A stretch of DNA of 64,000 nucleotides, from NCBI RefSeq assembly GCF_019890725.1, contig NZ_JAINZZ010000024.1, positions 42,777 through 106,776 of the forward strand, given 5' to 3'. The notes beneath the pieces were generated by a model, which worked only from the letters and a program-made list of their open reading frames with translations, had not been told where the DNA came from and searched no databases. This DNA is from Actinacidiphila acidipaludis. GTDB taxonomy: Bacteria > Actinomycetota > Actinomycetes > Streptomycetales > Streptomycetaceae. The position numbers were made by a program, and so were the translations under genes. Below, in pieces: positions 38,660 to 48,649 of this stretch; within the stretch, counting starts at the first letter, position 1, and each line of letters opens with the position of its first letter.

Positions 38660-38698
38660 GGACTGCCCCCGACGAGTCGACGAACGGCAGGCGATAAC

Positions 38699-38732
38699 AG
38701 GGGCGCGGGGAACTGCGCGACAAGCCACGATG
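38699..38732. repeat. dispersed Streptomyces intergenic repeat fragment
   Basis: Contains GCGCGGGGAACTGCGCGA followed by CAAGCCACGATG, closely resembling a very abundant streptomycete intergenic palindromic unit (from memory). Confidence 0.5.
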
Positions 38733-38789
38733 CCGCAGCAGTCGGCAAACAAAGGCCAGGGGCACCCCGGAAGCCGCACCGGGCGGAGA

Positions 38790-38819
38790 CCCGGGCCGTT
38801 CACACAAGAACGGCCCGGG
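38790..38819. terminator. 12-bp hairpin upstream of the kinase gene
   Basis: CCCGGGCCGTTC and GAACGGCCCGGG pair around ACACAA. It could end transcription arriving from aroQ; no T-run follows. Confidence 0.4.
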
Positions 38820-38901
38820 ACGGTACCGTTCGGAGTCGAACAGCACGACCCGCCGGTCATATCGGCACGCGTGGGTGCCGCACGGGATGGAGTGGGCCGA
38901 G

Positions 38902-39570
38902 ATGCAGCACGCTGTCGGGGCGCCGCAGCCCGGTGGACCGCCCGCGCAGCCGGGAAGCACCACCGGCCACTTCCCGCTGCCCGCCCCCACCCCCGTGCAA
39001 CTGCCCGCCGCGCAGGGCCCGATCGCCGTCCTGCTGATCGGCGCGGCGGGCGCGGGCAAGACCACGATCGCCCGCCACTGGGCGGACCACCGTGCCAGCC
39101 CGACCGCCCACATCAGCCTGGACGACGTGCGGGAATGGGTGCGCTCCGGCTTCGCCGACCCGCAGGCCGGGTGGAACGAGCACTCCGAGGCGCAGTACCG
39201 GCTGGCCCGCAGGACCTGCGGCTTCGCCGCCCGCAACTTCCTGGCCAACGGAGTGTCCTGCATCATCGACGACGCCGTGTTCCCGGACCGCCCCGCGGTG
39301 GGCCTCGGCGGCTGGAAGCGGCATGTGGGTCCCGGGCTGCTGCCCGTCGTGCTGCTGCCGGGCCTGGACATCGTGCTCACCCGCAACGCCGAACGCACCG
39401 GCAACCGCCGGCTCTCCGACGAGGAGGTCGCCCGTATCCACGGCCGGATGGCCGGCTGGTACGGCTCGGGCCTGCCCATCATCGACAACTCCCAGCTCGA
39501 CGTGCCCTCCGCCGTCGCCGCCCTGGACCGGGTGGTCGCCCGCAGCCTCCAAGGGCCTCCCACCTGGTAG
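38902..39570 (+). CDS. P-loop AAA/polynucleotide-kinase-like ATPase
   Basis: 222 residues. After a Pro/Gly-rich N-terminus, IGAAGAGKTTIARHWA is a Walker A; SLDDVREWVRSGF resembles the lid-start of small-molecule or polynucleotide kinases; IIDDAVFPDRP is a Walker-B-like strand; LTRNAERTGNRRL gives arginines for phosphate contact. Substrate unknown. ATG 38902 is chosen because GGAG lies 9 bases upstream; ATG 38887 would add five residues. It stands alone between repeats and the PepP homologue, conserved near aroQ in streptomycetes as far as I recall. Confidence 0.75.
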   Translation: MQHAVGAPQPGGPPAQPGSTTGHFPLPAPTPVQLPAAQGPIAVLLIGAAGAGKTTIARHWADHRASPTAHISLDDVREWVRSGFADPQAGWNEHSEAQYRLARRTCGFAARNFLANGVSCIIDDAVFPDRPAVGLGGWKRHVGPGLLPVVLLPGLDIVLTRNAERTGNRRLSDEEVARIHGRMAGWYGSGLPIIDNSQLDVPSAVAALDRVVARSLQGPPTW

Positions 39571-39680
39571 GACGCGCCGGCGCACCCCGCCGGCGCCCCG
39601 CGCGCCGCCGCACACGACACGCCGCGGGCGGGGGCAGCACGGACGCAGGCCGAAAAGGGGCGGGCCGCGCCGCGGCGACC

Positions 39681-39686
39681 TAAGCT
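39681..39686 (+). promoter_or_regulatory. candidate -10 for a leaderless transcript
   Basis: TAAGCT, then 6 bases, then ATG 39693. No Shine-Dalgarno is present. Confidence 0.5.
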
Positions 39687-39692
39687 CGCCGC

Positions 39693-40829
39693 ATGGCGGA
39701 GGTGCATGGGACCCGCAGGAACCGGCTGCGCGAGAGGTGCGCGGCGACCGGGATCGACGCTGCCCTGGTGACCCGCCCCGCGAACGTGCTCTATCTGACC
39801 GGCTGCGCGCCGCCCGGCGCCGCCCTGCTGGTGGGGCCCGGCCCGGACGACACCCTGGTCCATCTGCGCCCGCCGCCGGACGACCCCGGTGACCCGGGGG
39901 AGCGGGGCGACCGGAGCACCGACCGGCCGCCCGAGGACCTGCGGTCCACCACGCTGCCCTCGCCGGACGGCGACGCCGCCGTCGCGGCCGCCGACCTGGC
40001 CCGCGAGGCCCAGGTGGAGCGGCTGGCGGTCGAGGAGCACCACCTGACCGTGGCCCGCCACCGCGCCGTGCGCTCGGTCGTCCAGGGGCTGCCGATGGCC
40101 GACCTCGCCAACGCGGTCGAGCAGCTCCGGCTGGTCAAGGACGAGCAGGAGATCGCCGCGCTGCGCATCGCGGCCGAGATCGCCGACCAGGCGCTCGGCG
40201 AACTGCTGGAGTCGATCCTGGTCGGCCGCACCGAGCGGCATCTGGCGCTGGAGCTGGAGCGCCGGCTGGTCGACCACGGCGCGGACGGGCCCGCGTTCCC
40301 CACCTCGGTGGGCACCGGCCCGCACTCCGGCACCGCCCGGCACGTGCCGACCGACCGCCGGGTGGAGGAGGGCGACTTCCTCAGCGTCCGTCTCGGCGCC
40401 TGCTACCGCGGCTACCGGTGCGAGGTCGGCCGGACGTTCGTGATCGGGACCGCGCCCGCCGCGTGGCAGGTCGAGCTGTACGATCTGGTCTTCGACGCCC
40501 AGCGGGCCGGCCGGGAGGCGCTCGCACCCGGTGTGGCCTGCCGCGACGTGGACAGCGCGACCCGCCGCCCGCTCACCGCCGCCGGCCACGCGGAGGGCCT
40601 GGCGCCCTGGTCGGGCCACGGTGTGGGCCTGGAAATCGACGAGGACCCTCAGTTGTCCCCGGCGGCCATGGGTAAACTGGACGCTTGCGTGCCGGTCACC
40701 GTCGAGCCCGGGGTCCATCTTCCGGGCCGTGGCGGTGTCCGGATCGACGACACACTCGTCGTGCGTCCCGCGGCGGACGGCGGGCCCGAGCTACTCACCA
40801 TCACGACCAAGGAACTGCTCGCCCTCTGA
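39693..40829 (+). CDS. M24-family aminopeptidase P homologue with altered metal site
   Basis: 378 residues with an N-terminal creatinase-like domain and a pita-bread domain, placed just before efp as PepQ/PepP homologues often are. The His of GHGVGLEIDEDP and Glu of TVEPGVHLPG are kept, but the first metal Asp (V-D-x-G) is Arg in SVRLGACY, the second (GD-x-TRTF) is Glu in CEVGRTF, and the last Glu (RIED) is Asp in RIDDTLVV. It may be a weak or non-peptidase family member. ATG 39693 is preceded by a -10-like element instead of a ribosome site. Confidence 0.85.
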   Translation: MAEVHGTRRNRLRERCAATGIDAALVTRPANVLYLTGCAPPGAALLVGPGPDDTLVHLRPPPDDPGDPGERGDRSTDRPPEDLRSTTLPSPDGDAAVAAADLAREAQVERLAVEEHHLTVARHRAVRSVVQGLPMADLANAVEQLRLVKDEQEIAALRIAAEIADQALGELLESILVGRTERHLALELERRLVDHGADGPAFPTSVGTGPHSGTARHVPTDRRVEEGDFLSVRLGACYRGYRCEVGRTFVIGTAPAAWQVELYDLVFDAQRAGREALAPGVACRDVDSATRRPLTAAGHAEGLAPWSGHGVGLEIDEDPQLSPAAMGKLDACVPVTVEPGVHLPGRGGVRIDDTLVVRPAADGGPELLTITTKELLAL

Positions 40830-40885
40830 ATCCGGGCGCGGAATTCCGTGGTCCCGAAGCAGCACTTTCAGGAGATTCCGCAACC

Positions 40886-41452
40886 GTGGCCACCACGAAC
40901 GACCTCAAGAACGGCCTCGTGCTCAAGCTCGACGGCGACCAGCTCTGGACCGTGGTCGAGTTCCAGCACGTCAAGCCCGGCAAGGGCCCCGCCTTCGTGC
41001 GCACCAAGCTGAAGCACGTGCTCTCCGGGAAGGTCGTCGACAAGACCTTCAACGCCGGCGTGAAGGTCGAGACGGCCAACGTCGACAAGCGCGGCATGCA
41101 GTTCTCCTACAAGGACGGCGCCGACTTCGTCTTCATGGACACGGAGACGTACGACCAGATCAACATCACCCCCGAGGTCGTCGGCGACGCCGCCAACTAC
41201 CTCCTCGAGGGCTTCGAGGCCGTCGTCGCCATGTACGAGGGCGCGCCGCTCTACATCGAGCTGCCCGCCTCCGTCGAGCTGGTCATCGAGTACACCGAGC
41301 CGGGCGTGCAGGGCGACCGCTCCACCGGTGGCTCCAAGCCGGCCCGCCTGGAGACCGGCCACGAGATCGGCGTGCCGCTGTTCATCACCACGGGTGAAAA
41401 GGTGAAGGTCGACACCCGCACGGGTGACTACCTCGGCCGGGTGAACAGCTAA
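40886..41452 (+). CDS. efp: translation elongation factor P
   Basis: 188 residues; rescues ribosomes stalled at polyproline. Domain I carries the tip loop HVKPGKGPAFVR with Lys33 flanked by Gly and Pro; actinobacterial EF-Ps with this PGKGP loop work with an unmodified lysine (shown in Corynebacterium), and no EpmA or DHS-type modifier is near. Domains II and III are OB folds ending with DYLGRVNS. GTG 40886 follows GGAG by 11 bases. nusB begins 2 bases after its stop. Confidence 0.96.
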   Translation: MATTNDLKNGLVLKLDGDQLWTVVEFQHVKPGKGPAFVRTKLKHVLSGKVVDKTFNAGVKVETANVDKRGMQFSYKDGADFVFMDTETYDQINITPEVVGDAANYLLEGFEAVVAMYEGAPLYIELPASVELVIEYTEPGVQGDRSTGGSKPARLETGHEIGVPLFITTGEKVKVDTRTGDYLGRVNS

Positions 41453-41454
41453 CC

Positions 41455-41880
41455 GTGGCTGCCCGCAACAAGGCCCGCAAGCGCGCCTTCCAGATCCTCT
41501 TCGAGGCGGAGCAGCGGGGTGCCGCCCCCACCACCGTCATGGCGGACTGGATCCGGCTCGCCCGGACCGACGACCGGCAGCCGCCGGTCACCGAGTACAC
41601 CCGCCGGCTGGTCGAGGGGTACGCGGAGCACGCCGCGCGCATCGACGAGCTGCTGGCCGGCTACGCGGTGGGGTGGACGCTGGACCGGATGCCGGTGGTG
41701 GACCGCAACGTGCTGCGCCTGGGAACCTACGAGCTGCTGTGGGAGGACGAGGTCCCCGACCCGGTGGTGCTGGACGAGGCCGTGCAGCTGGCGAAGGAGT
41801 TCTCCACCGACGAGTCGCCGTCGTTCGTCAACGGTCTGCTGGGCCGGCTGTTGGAGCTGAAGCCGACGCTCAAGCGCTGA
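41455..41880 (+). CDS. nusB: transcription antitermination factor NusB
   Basis: 141-residue helical protein that with S10 binds boxA RNA during rRNA transcription. N-terminus RNKARKRAFQILFEAEQRG, and NVLRLGTYELLW and EFSTDESPSFVNGLLG motifs are typical. GTG 41455 lies 2 bases after efp with no separate ribosome site, so translation is likely coupled to efp. Confidence 0.95.
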   Translation: MAARNKARKRAFQILFEAEQRGAAPTTVMADWIRLARTDDRQPPVTEYTRRLVEGYAEHAARIDELLAGYAVGWTLDRMPVVDRNVLRLGTYELLWEDEVPDPVVLDEAVQLAKEFSTDESPSFVNGLLGRLLELKPTLKR

Positions 41881-41930
41881 GCGCACGACGCCGCATGCGG
41901 CGATCGCGCCTGTGACCAGGCCCGACAGCA

Positions 41931-41953
41931 GAAGTTGAACAATATTCTGCTTC
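41931..41953. promoter_or_regulatory. AT-rich imperfect palindrome, candidate operator
   Basis: GAAG-N2-GAA-N5-TTC-N2-CTTC: 8 of 11 positions pair around the centre, in an AT-rich patch that stands out from the surrounding GC. It lies about 30 bases upstream of the -10 of the PLP-enzyme gene. Partly resembles GAAC-type repressor boxes, but does not match the LexA consensus. Confidence 0.4.
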
Positions 41954-41982
41954 GGGCCTGGTGTGTGTCCGCGTCCCTGTCC

Positions 41983-41988
41983 TAGATT
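41983..41988 (+). promoter_or_regulatory. candidate -10 for a leaderless PLP-enzyme transcript
   Basis: TAGATT, then 7 bases, then ATG 41996. The -35 region is weak, which would suit an activator-dependent promoter. Confidence 0.5.
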
Positions 41989-41995
41989 CCGCCGC

Positions 41996-43516
41996 ATGGA
42001 CCGCCGTACGGACCGGGACGCCCGGGCCTTCGCCGACCCGTGCCGCGGCACGGACGCCTCCGCGCTCCTCGCCCGGCTGGCCGCGCTGCGCGCCGCCGAC
42101 CTGCCGGTGCACGGCGGCCGGACGATGGCGTACGTCTACGACGCCGGGCTGACCGCGCTGGACGACCTCGCCGCCCGGGCGCAGGACGCGGTCGCGGGCG
42201 TCAACGGCCTGGACATGACGGCCTTCCCGAGCGTGGTGACGCTGGAGAACGAGGTCGTCGGCCGCGCGGCGAGGCTGCTCGGCGGGACCGCCGGCACGGC
42301 CGGCACCTTCACCAGCGGCGGCACCGAGAGCTGCCTGCTGGCCGTGCTCACCGCGCGCGAGCACGCCCGGCGCACCCGCGGCGTGACCGATCCGGAGATC
42401 GTCCTGCCGGTCACCGCGCACGCCGCCTTCCACAAGGCCGCCCGGCTGTTCGGGCTCCGCGTGGTGAGCGTGCCCGTGGACGACGGCTTCCGGGTGCGGC
42501 CCGCCGACGTGGCCGCCGCCCTCACGCCCCGCACCGCGCTGGTCGTGGCCTCCGCCCCCTCGTACGCGCACGGCGTCGTCGACCCCGTGCCCGCCGTCGC
42601 CGCGACCGCCGCCGGGCACGGCGTGCTCTGCCATGTCGACGCCTGCATCGGCGGCTGGTACCTCGGGCACCTCCGGTTGGTGGACGACGTGCCCGAGCCG
42701 CCGCCGTTCGACCTGTCCGTGCCCGGCGTCACCTCACTCTCCGTCGATCTGCACAAGTACGGCTACACCCCGAAGGGCGCGTCCGTGCTGCTGTTCCAGG
42801 ACGCCGAACTGCGCCGGCACGGCTGGTTCGCGCACGCCTCCTGGCCCGGCTACCCGGTGGTCAACGCCACGCTCCAGGGCACCAAGCCGGCCGGCCCGCT
42901 GGCCGCCGCCTGGGCGGTGCTGGAGCGGGTCGGCACGGACGGCTACGCCGAACTCTCCGCCCGCGTCCACCGGGCGGTGCGTCAACTCGTCGACGGCGTC
43001 GGGGAGATCGAAGGACTGCGGGTGCTCGGCGAGCCGGACGCCGCGCTGGTCGCGGTGGCCTCCGCGGACCCGCGGGTCGACCCGTTCGTGGTGGCCGACG
43101 AGATGCGGTTGCGCGGCTGGTACCTCCAGCCGCAGCCCGCCCACGCCGGTTCCCCGGCGAACCTGCACCTGACCGTGACGGCCGCGGCCGCGGACCCGGC
43201 CCGGATCGCCGAACTGCTGGGCGAGTTGGCGGGTGCGGTGGCGCGGGCCCGTGAACTCGGGCCGCCGTCGGTCGATCCCGGGCTGATCGAACTCGCGCGG
43301 GGGCTCGACCCGGACTCCCTGACGCCGGAGGAGGCCGGTCTGGCCCTGGAGGCGGCCGGAGTGGGGCCCGGCGGGGCGCTGCCCGCGCGGATGGCGCCGG
43401 TGCTCGCCGTCCTGCAGGCGCTGCCCGCGCCGCTGACCGAACGGCTGCTGCCCGAGGTGGTCTCCCGGCTCTACCCGGGCGCGGACGCCCGCTCCGGCTC
43501 CGGTGTTCCCGGCTGA
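41996..43516 (+). CDS. PLP-dependent lyase/decarboxylase, sphingosine-1-phosphate lyase-like
   Basis: 506 residues, fold type I group II decarboxylase family. TSGGTES (106-112) binds PLP phosphate, HVDACIGGW has Asp215 for the ring nitrogen, and SVDLHKYGYTPKG carries Schiff-base Lys254; this DxHKYG motif is characteristic of sphingosine-1-phosphate lyase relatives. Substrate is unknown; amino-acid decarboxylation is equally possible. A C-terminal ~75-residue extension begins near 435. ATG 41996 is preceded by a TAGATT; an in-frame GTG at 41963 would add 11 residues. I recall nusB and bldD as direct neighbours in S. coelicolor, suggesting gene gain here. Confidence 0.85.
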   Translation: MDRRTDRDARAFADPCRGTDASALLARLAALRAADLPVHGGRTMAYVYDAGLTALDDLAARAQDAVAGVNGLDMTAFPSVVTLENEVVGRAARLLGGTAGTAGTFTSGGTESCLLAVLTAREHARRTRGVTDPEIVLPVTAHAAFHKAARLFGLRVVSVPVDDGFRVRPADVAAALTPRTALVVASAPSYAHGVVDPVPAVAATAAGHGVLCHVDACIGGWYLGHLRLVDDVPEPPPFDLSVPGVTSLSVDLHKYGYTPKGASVLLFQDAELRRHGWFAHASWPGYPVVNATLQGTKPAGPLAAAWAVLERVGTDGYAELSARVHRAVRQLVDGVGEIEGLRVLGEPDAALVAVASADPRVDPFVVADEMRLRGWYLQPQPAHAGSPANLHLTVTAAAADPARIAELLGELAGAVARARELGPPSVDPGLIELARGLDPDSLTPEEAGLALEAAGVGPGGALPARMAPVLAVLQALPAPLTERLLPEVVSRLYPGADARSGSGVPG

Positions 43517-43521
43517 CCCAC

Positions 43522-43552
43522 GTCGACGACCGCCGTCGGCGGACGAGTCGAC
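43522..43552 (+). terminator. hairpin after the PLP-enzyme gene
   Basis: GTCGAC (43522-43527) pairs with GTCGAC (43547-43552) enclosing CCGCC-GTC-GGCGG, 5 bases after the stop. Confidence 0.5.
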
Positions 43553-43613
43553 CGGCGGCCCGAGGCGGATCCGGCGCGCCGAAAACCCGGTGCGGCGCCC
43601 GCGCCGCGCTGCC

Positions 43614-43619
43614 TACACT
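43614..43619 (+). promoter_or_regulatory. candidate -10 for the EF-G leader transcript
   Basis: TACACT. The -35 area (about 43590-43596, TGCGGC) is poor and has an AAAA run just upstream at 43582-43585, an arrangement seen at WhiB7/WblC-activated promoters. Confidence 0.4.
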
Positions 43620-43690
43620 CCCGGGAGACGGCGCGCCCCCGAGGGCGGCGCGCACCCGGACGATCGGACGACGAAGAGGGGAGCCCGGCC

Positions 43691-43795
43691 GTGCGTGACC
43701 GTACCCCCGCCGCCGTTCCCTGCTCGCTGCACCGGGTGATCCTGGTGTCCCCGTCCGTCCGGCGCCGGCTGCGCGGCCGGCCCCGGACCCGCTGA
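43691..43795 (+). CDS. possible 34-residue leader peptide upstream of the EF-G paralogue
   Basis: GTG 43691 follows GAGGGGAG by 6 bases, opens a 34-codon frame and ends at TGA 43793. The peptide begins MRDRTPAAVPC and ends in the basic run RRRLRGRPRTR. It sits about 70 bases after a -10-like TACACT and 26 bases before a strong hairpin, itself 120 bases before the EF-G start. This is the layout of a translation-sensing attenuator. The frame could also be chance: short GC-rich frames are common. Confidence 0.4.
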   Translation: MRDRTPAAVPCSLHRVILVSPSVRRRLRGRPRTR

Positions 43796-43821
43796 CGAGT
43801 CACCACCCCTGCCGTACCGGC

Positions 43822-43846
43822 GGGCACGGTCGTCCCGACCGTGCCC
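43822..43846 (+). terminator. intrinsic-terminator-like hairpin inside the EF-G leader
   Basis: 11-bp perfect stem GGGCACGGTCG/CGACCGTGCCC with loop TCC. It lies between the putative leader peptide and the EF-G start, with a smaller 7-bp hairpin further down (43919-43939). No T-run follows. Confidence 0.5.
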
Positions 43847-43966
43847 CGGCCTTGGTGCGCCCGTAACGGGATCACCGGCCGCGGCGGCCCACCTCGTCCC
43901 GGGAATCGCGCTGCCCGCGTCCTGGCCCCTGTCCAGGACCAGCCCCGCACCGAAAGGCCGACGGCC

Positions 43967-46108
<2,142 letters not shown>

Positions 46109-46120
46109 CCGGAAACGGGA

Positions 46121-46156
46121 CCGCCCGGGGCGCCCCCACGGGGACGCCCCGGGCGG
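46121..46156. terminator. bidirectional terminator, EF-G paralogue / bldD
   Basis: 12-bp perfect stem (46121-46132 with 46145-46156), inner CCCC-CAC-GGGG, then GACGTTTC. It lies between convergent genes. Confidence 0.8.
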
Positions 46157-46186
46157 GACGTTTCTGCAGAAAGAGTGCGAACCGGC

Positions 46187-46687
46187 TCAGCCCTCGTCGT
46201 GCTGCACCGCGCGGCGCGCGTCCGCGTCGAGCACGCCCCAGGAGATGAGCTGCTCGGTGAGGACCGAGGGGGACTGGTCGTAGATCACGGCGAGGGTGCG
46301 CAGGTCGTCCTGGCGGATCGAGAGCACCTTGCCGTTGTAGTCGCCGCGCTGGCTCTGGATGGTCGCGGCGTAACGCTGCAGCGGACCGGCCTTCTCCGGC
46401 GGCACCTGGGAGAGGCGCTCCAGGTCGAGGACCAGCTTCGGCGGGGGCTCGGCCGCGCCGCCGGGGGTCGTGCCCGGCAGCAGCTCCTGGACCGGCACCC
46501 CGTAGAAGTCGGCGAGCTCGGCGAGGCGCTGCACGGTCACGGCACGGTCGCCGCGCTCGTACGAGCCCACGACCACTGCCTTCCAGCGGCCCTGGGACTT
46601 CTCCTCGACGCCGTGCAGGGAGAGGCCCTGCTGCGTACGGATGGCCCGGAGCTTGGCTCCGAGCTGCTTGGCGTAATCGCTGGACAT
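46187..46687 (-). CDS. bldD: developmental master repressor BldD
   Basis: 166-residue DNA-binding protein that blocks sporulation genes during vegetative growth when dimerised by tetrameric cyclic di-GMP. N-terminal XRE-type helix-turn-helix (residues 10-67: QLGAKLRAIRTQQGLSL to FYGVPVQELLP) and a C-terminal c-di-GMP domain with both motifs intact: R114-G-D116 and R125-Q-D-D128. ATG 46687 follows GGGGAG. Divergent from pyrR; its promoter carries two BldD boxes, implying autoregulation as known in S. coelicolor. Confidence 0.97.
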   Translation of the reverse strand: MSSDYAKQLGAKLRAIRTQQGLSLHGVEEKSQGRWKAVVVGSYERGDRAVTVQRLAELADFYGVPVQELLPGTTPGGAAEPPPKLVLDLERLSQVPPEKAGPLQRYAATIQSQRGDYNGKVLSIRQDDLRTLAVIYDQSPSVLTEQLISWGVLDADARRAVQHDEG

Positions 46688-46711
46688 ATGGCTCCCCGGA
46701 CGGAAACTCGG

Positions 46712-46739
46712 TGACTCACTGTGAGGTTACGCAGCGTAA
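46712..46739. promoter_or_regulatory. tandem BldD-binding sites
   Basis: TTACGCAGCGTAA (46727-46739) is a perfect fit to tnACnC(A/T)GnGTnA. TGACTCACTGTGA (46712-46724), immediately adjacent, fits with one mismatch. They cover the bldD -10 and the region downstream of it. Confidence 0.75.
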
Positions 46740-46753
46740 TCCGGCGTCGTCAA
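46724..46753 (-). promoter_or_regulatory. bldD promoter
   Basis: On the minus strand TTGACG (46753-46748), an 18-base spacer and TAACCT (46729-46724). The perfect BldD box overlaps the spacer and -10. Confidence 0.65.
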
Positions 46754-46813
46754 GCCGAATAGGGCCGACCGGTCTCTGACCTGGGCGGTCCAAGGCCCCG
46801 AAAGGCCACCTGC

Positions 46814-46819
46814 TATGGT
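46814..46819 (+). promoter_or_regulatory. candidate -10 of the pyr operon
   Basis: TATGGT, 65 bases before pyrR and upstream of the PyrR-binding loop, so the loop would be within the transcript. Confidence 0.4.
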
Positions 46820-46840
46820 CGAGAGGTACCCCTGACGTCC

Positions 46841-46873
46841 TTTAACGCCCGTCCCGTGAGGCGGGGAAGGAGG
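46841..46873 (+). promoter_or_regulatory. PyrR-binding RNA loop overlapping the pyrR ribosome site
   Basis: TTTAACGCCC followed by GTCCCGTGAGGCGGGGAAGG mirrors the Bacillus PyrR-binding loop (TTTAAA...GTCCAGAGAGGCTGAGAAGG). The GGAAGGAGG that ends it is the pyrR Shine-Dalgarno. PyrR with UMP bound would therefore block translation initiation, the mechanism shown in Mycobacterium smegmatis. Confidence 0.75.
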
Positions 46874-46883
46874 TCTGACGACC

Positions 46884-47501
46884 ATGGTCGACGACCGCAG
46901 TACCACCGCGCAGGCGGCACCCGCGCCGCCCGCCCGTCCGGTGCTCGAAGCCCCGGACATCGCGCGGGTCCTCACCCGCATCGCCCACGAGATCGTCGAA
47001 CGCGCCAAGGGCGCCGACGACGTGGTGCTCCTCGGCATCCCCACCCGCGGGGTCTTCCTCGCCCGCCGGCTGGCCGACAAGCTCGCCGAGATCACCGGCC
47101 GCACCACCCAGGTCGGATCGCTCGACATCACCATGTACCGCGACGACCTGCGGCTGCACCCGCCGCGTGCCCTCGCCCGCACCGAGATCCCCGGTGACGG
47201 CGTCGACGGCCGGCTCGTCGTCCTGGTCGACGACGTGCTCTTCTCCGGCCGCACCATCCGCGCCGCGCTCGACGCGCTGGGCGACATCGGCCGCCCGCGG
47301 GCCGTCCAGCTCGCCGTGCTGGTCGACCGCGGCCACCGGGAGCTGCCGATCCGGGCCGACTACGTCGGCAAGAACCTCCCGACCTCGCTGCGCGAGACCG
47401 TCAGGGTCCTGCTGACCGAGGAGGACGGCCGCGACAGCGTGCTGCTCGGCCACAGCCGCAGGGAGCCCCAGGACCGCACGGCCGCGGCCGCGGACCAGTA
47501 G
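46884..47501 (+). CDS. pyrR: pyrimidine operon regulator PyrR (with uracil phosphoribosyltransferase fold)
   Basis: 205 residues of the type I PRTase fold; binds pyr mRNA when charged with UMP. PRPP loop LVVLVDDVLFSGRTIRAA and the dimer/RNA face with RDDL and TRGVFLARRLAD are intact. The N-terminal ~20 and C-terminal ~15 residues are Ala-rich extensions. ATG 46884, 10 bases after GGAAGGAGG. First gene of the pyr run; a hairpin and 102 bases separate it from pyrB. Confidence 0.95.
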   Translation: MVDDRSTTAQAAPAPPARPVLEAPDIARVLTRIAHEIVERAKGADDVVLLGIPTRGVFLARRLADKLAEITGRTTQVGSLDITMYRDDLRLHPPRALARTEIPGDGVDGRLVVLVDDVLFSGRTIRAALDALGDIGRPRAVQLAVLVDRGHRELPIRADYVGKNLPTSLRETVRVLLTEEDGRDSVLLGHSRREPQDRTAAAADQ

Positions 47502-47512
47502 CGCCCTCACGC

Positions 47513-47534
47513 CCGGACCCGTCAGCGGGTCCGG
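47513..47534 (+). terminator. hairpin between pyrR and pyrB
   Basis: 9-bp stem CCGGACCCG/CGGGTCCGG with loop TCAG, 11 bases after pyrR. It may give partial termination inside the pyr operon. Confidence 0.45.
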
Positions 47535-47603
47535 CACTTCCGCGCGCCCTCCTGACCATCCCCGGCACCGCACCGGCCTGCCTCAGCACCACGGAGTGAC
47601 CCT

Positions 47604-48647
<1,044 letters not shown>

Positions 48648-48649
48648 CG

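Larger units (their letters stand above)
38403..38901. other. structured, repeat-bearing intergenic region
   Basis: 499 bases with no convincing gene between aroQ and the kinase. It contains two sequences I recognise as common streptomycete intergenic repeats (38471-38502, 38699-38732), a large nested inverted repeat (38575-38659) flanked by ACTGCCCCCG direct repeats (38549-38558 and 38662-38671), and a 12-bp hairpin (38790-38819). Confidence 0.6.

Noticed and set aside
38445..39683. Larger ORF covering the repeat region and kinase
   Set aside because: It runs in a different frame from the kinase, through repeats, and encodes Arg/Pro/Gly low complexity with no homologous domain.
41931..41953. 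LexA (SOS) box upstream of the PLP enzyme
   Set aside because: The streptomycete LexA box needs GAAC-N4-GTTC. Here the right half reads TTCT in that register, so only one half fits.
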